Assembly: GCA_963747735.1 (NCBI GenBank)
Contig: CAVVGE010000019.1
Span: 310,001 to 374,000, forward strand
Origin: AP-15 sp963747735
GTDB taxonomy: Bacteria > Pseudomonadota > Alphaproteobacteria > ATCC43930 > CGMCC-115725
Direction: 5' to 3'
DNA length: 64,000 nucleotides
Shown: positions 62,649 to 64,000 of the stretch, one piece after another
Numbering within the stretch: position 1 is the stretch's first letter
Layout: every line of letters begins with the position of its first letter
Made by a program: the position numbers and the translations under genes
Notes under the pieces: model-generated
What the model was told of the DNA's origin: nothing
Databases searched by the model: none
The model's input: the letters and a program-made list of their open reading frames with translations, nothing else

Positions 62649-63236
62649 ATGGACACGATCGAGACTGCCGCCGCACTGCGCGCCCAGGGATTGCTGACAC
62701 GGCTGCCGTCGCGGCTGCACCACAACGCCTATGTCGTCAAGGACCACGAGGCGAACCGCCGGTTCTTCGAAGATTTGCTCGGGATCCCGTTGGTCGCGAC
62801 CTGGTGCGAAAAGAGCTTCAGCACCGAGCTCGGCAGAGAGGTTGAGTTCTGTCACACCTTCTTCGGCATGGAAGACGGCGGCGCGCTCGCCTTCTTTCAA
62901 TTTGCCGACCCCGAGATGCATGCGCTGACGCAAGCCGAGCGGCCGGCCAAGATCGGTCGGCACTACCACATCGCGTTCAAGGCCGAGGCCGAGACCTATG
63001 ACGAGCTGAAAGCGCGGCTCGAACGTGCCGGCGAACCATACCGCGAGACCAACCACGGCTATTGCAAATCGATCTATGTCAGCTCGCCCGACGGGCTGAT
63101 CGTCGAGTTCACCCAGGACCCCGAGGACGTCGCCGAGATCGATGCGGTCCGGCGGGCCGACGCGCATAGCGAATTGGCCCGCTGGCTCGACGGCGACCGG
63201 CGCACCAACAACGATCTGCGCGGCCGGAAAATCTGA
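62649..63236 (+). CDS. VOC-family (glyoxalase/dioxygenase) protein
   Basis: A 195-residue protein starting MDTIETAAALRAQGLLTRLP with GAGGAA just upstream. Paired beta-alpha-beta-beta-beta units are seen: LHHNAYVVKDHEANRRFFED (metal His), HTFFGMEDGGALAFFQF, GRHYHIAFKAEAETYDELKA (His) and IYVSSPDGLIVEFTQDPED (Glu). The H/H/E set fits a metal-dependent VOC enzyme; the substrate is unknown. Confidence 0.88.
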   Translation: MDTIETAAALRAQGLLTRLPSRLHHNAYVVKDHEANRRFFEDLLGIPLVATWCEKSFSTELGREVEFCHTFFGMEDGGALAFFQFADPEMHALTQAERPAKIGRHYHIAFKAEAETYDELKARLERAGEPYRETNHGYCKSIYVSSPDGLIVEFTQDPEDVAEIDAVRRADAHSELARWLDGDRRTNNDLRGRKI

Positions 63237-63289
63237 TCGGGCAAAAATCTGATCCAGGCAATTGCTGCAAAATCGAACGGGAGGGGCCG

Positions 63290-63757
63290 ATGAGCGGACG
63301 CGTTGCGGGCACCTTCGGGGTCAAGCGCCTGGGCTGGATAGACGAGTTTCGCGCGTTTATCATGCGCGGCAATGTCGTCGATCTCGCGGTCGGCATCATC
63401 ATCGGCGTTGCCTTCACCACGGTTGTCAACAGCCTGGTCAAGGACATCTTCACCCCCGTGATCGGGCTCCTGGTCGGCGGCATCGACTTCACCAACATTT
63501 TCGTCACTCTGAAGGGGCCGCACGCCGCGACCTTGGCGGATGCGCAAAAGGCGGGCGCGGTGACGCTCAACATCGGCGTCTTCATCAACACCGTGATCCA
63601 ATTCATCATCGTCAGCTTTGCCGTCTTTTGGCTGATCAAAGCGCTGACCCGTCTGCATGTCCGGCACGACGCCGCCCCCGCCGAGCCGCCCCCGCCGCCG
63701 CGCAGCGAAATCTTGCTCGAGGAAATCCGCGACCTCCTCGCCGCAAGGCAAGCTTGA
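63290..63757 (+). CDS. mscL: Large-conductance mechanosensitive channel MscL
   Basis: A 155-residue pentameric tension-gated channel that releases solutes on osmotic downshock. FRAFIMRGNVVDLAVGIIIG forms the N-helix and TM1, with VAFTTVVNSLVKDIFTPVIG following; TM2 is INTVIQFIIVSFAVFWLIKA, and the C-terminal bundle EILLEEIRDLLAA is present. Length is near normal (136-150). Confidence 0.97.
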   Translation: MSGRVAGTFGVKRLGWIDEFRAFIMRGNVVDLAVGIIIGVAFTTVVNSLVKDIFTPVIGLLVGGIDFTNIFVTLKGPHAATLADAQKAGAVTLNIGVFINTVIQFIIVSFAVFWLIKALTRLHVRHDAAPAEPPPPPRSEILLEEIRDLLAARQA

Positions 63758-63913
63758 TCGGAACGCCGCCAGGCTGATCACGATACTGCTTGCGAGGCCG
63801 GCGGCGCCCACCTATGGATTCTCGCCGGCGCCGGCCGGTCCGGGGACAAGGCGGCGGGACCGGCGAGTAGCGGCTCCAAGCAACCCAAACAGCTCGAAAC
63901 GAGGGGGAAAGCG

Positions 63914-64000
63914 ATGCCGAAGATTGCGGCGGAACGGTTGGGCGAGATCGGGCGGGCATTGTTTATTGCCGCGGGGACGCCGCCCGGCGAGGCCGAGCTC
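63914..64000 (+). CDS. Malate/L-lactate (Ldh/YlbC-type) dehydrogenase, N-terminus only
   Basis: It begins at ATG 63914 after GAGGGGGAAAGCG, and the window ends after 29 codons. MPKIAAERLGEIGRALFIAA and GTPPGEAEL match the first helix of NAD(P)-dependent Ldh_2-family dehydrogenases (x-A-A-G-x-P-x-x-E-A-x). The rest lies outside the window. Confidence 0.6.
   Translation, partial: MPKIAAERLGEIGRALFIAAGTPPGEAEL

Overview
The window comes from a GC-rich alphaproteobacterium. The strongest evidence is the core operon ffh-rpsP-rimM-trmD-rplS-leuC-leuD (20141-25997, minus strand), a gene order typical of Rhodospirillales/Hyphomicrobiales. A PmtA-type methyltransferase and RAYT/REP-type repeats fit this. 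I cannot name the genus.

Layout. 1-5065: a cut hicB, remnants of a molybdenum hydroxylase and of a RAYT transposase, then a visibly AT-richer island on the minus strand. The island carries a DUF4263 (Shedu-type) nuclease, a superfamily 2 helicase and a small four-cysteine protein, joined by two identical 8-nt gene overlaps. Two small genes lie upstream of them, followed by a gene-poor stretch with REP-like hairpins. This looks like a compact and possibly undescribed anti-phage operon. 5066-18598: a secreted carboxylesterase, a frameshifted two-partner-secretion adhesin, a CHASE2 nucleotide cyclase, gene fragments, a vapBC pair with a truncated toxin, and a secreted TPR-CHAT protease. 18599-20140: a complete IS1182-family element inserted exactly in the CTAG shared by the convergent stop codons of the CHAT gene and leuD. 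20141-25997: the core operon.

26425-36968: a LuxR regulator with a degenerate receiver, a DcaP-type porin, a SpoIIAA-like protein, a methyltransferase whose frame runs into a decayed Rieske oxygenase, a frameshifted amidohydrolase, a second vapBC whose toxin has one in-frame TGA, an intact thiamine-diphosphate enzyme and a questin-oxidase-like protein. 37146-44770: a giant minus-strand PEP-CTERM surface protein with 4.6 near-identical 711-bp tandem repeats and choice-of-anchor D repeats. It has a well-spaced sigma-54 promoter and two frame breaks, one in a six-base homopolymer in the signal peptide. 45031-51833: a methyltransferase, an SGNH hydrolase with a 43-aa membrane protein, a dispersed inverted-repeat element, and oxidoreductases (LLM, LldD-like, nitronate monooxygenase). 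52045-57912: HdeD, small fragments, and an aminotransferase plus yehZYXW-type osmolyte ABC transporter in which all four junctions are 4-bp overlaps. 58053-64000: an FMN reductase, enoyl-CoA hydratase, PmtA-like methyltransferase, double cold-shock protein, a fumarylacetoacetase-family hydrolase and SDR pair, a VOC protein, MscL and the start of an Ldh-type dehydrogenase.

Themes: a surface and signalling module (adhesin, cyclase, CHAT protease, PEP-CTERM protein), accessory catabolism with many broken genes, and recurrent damage (frameshifts, nonsense codons, truncated toxins) next to intact core genes. Some single-base breaks could be sequencing errors; this cannot be settled from one sequence.
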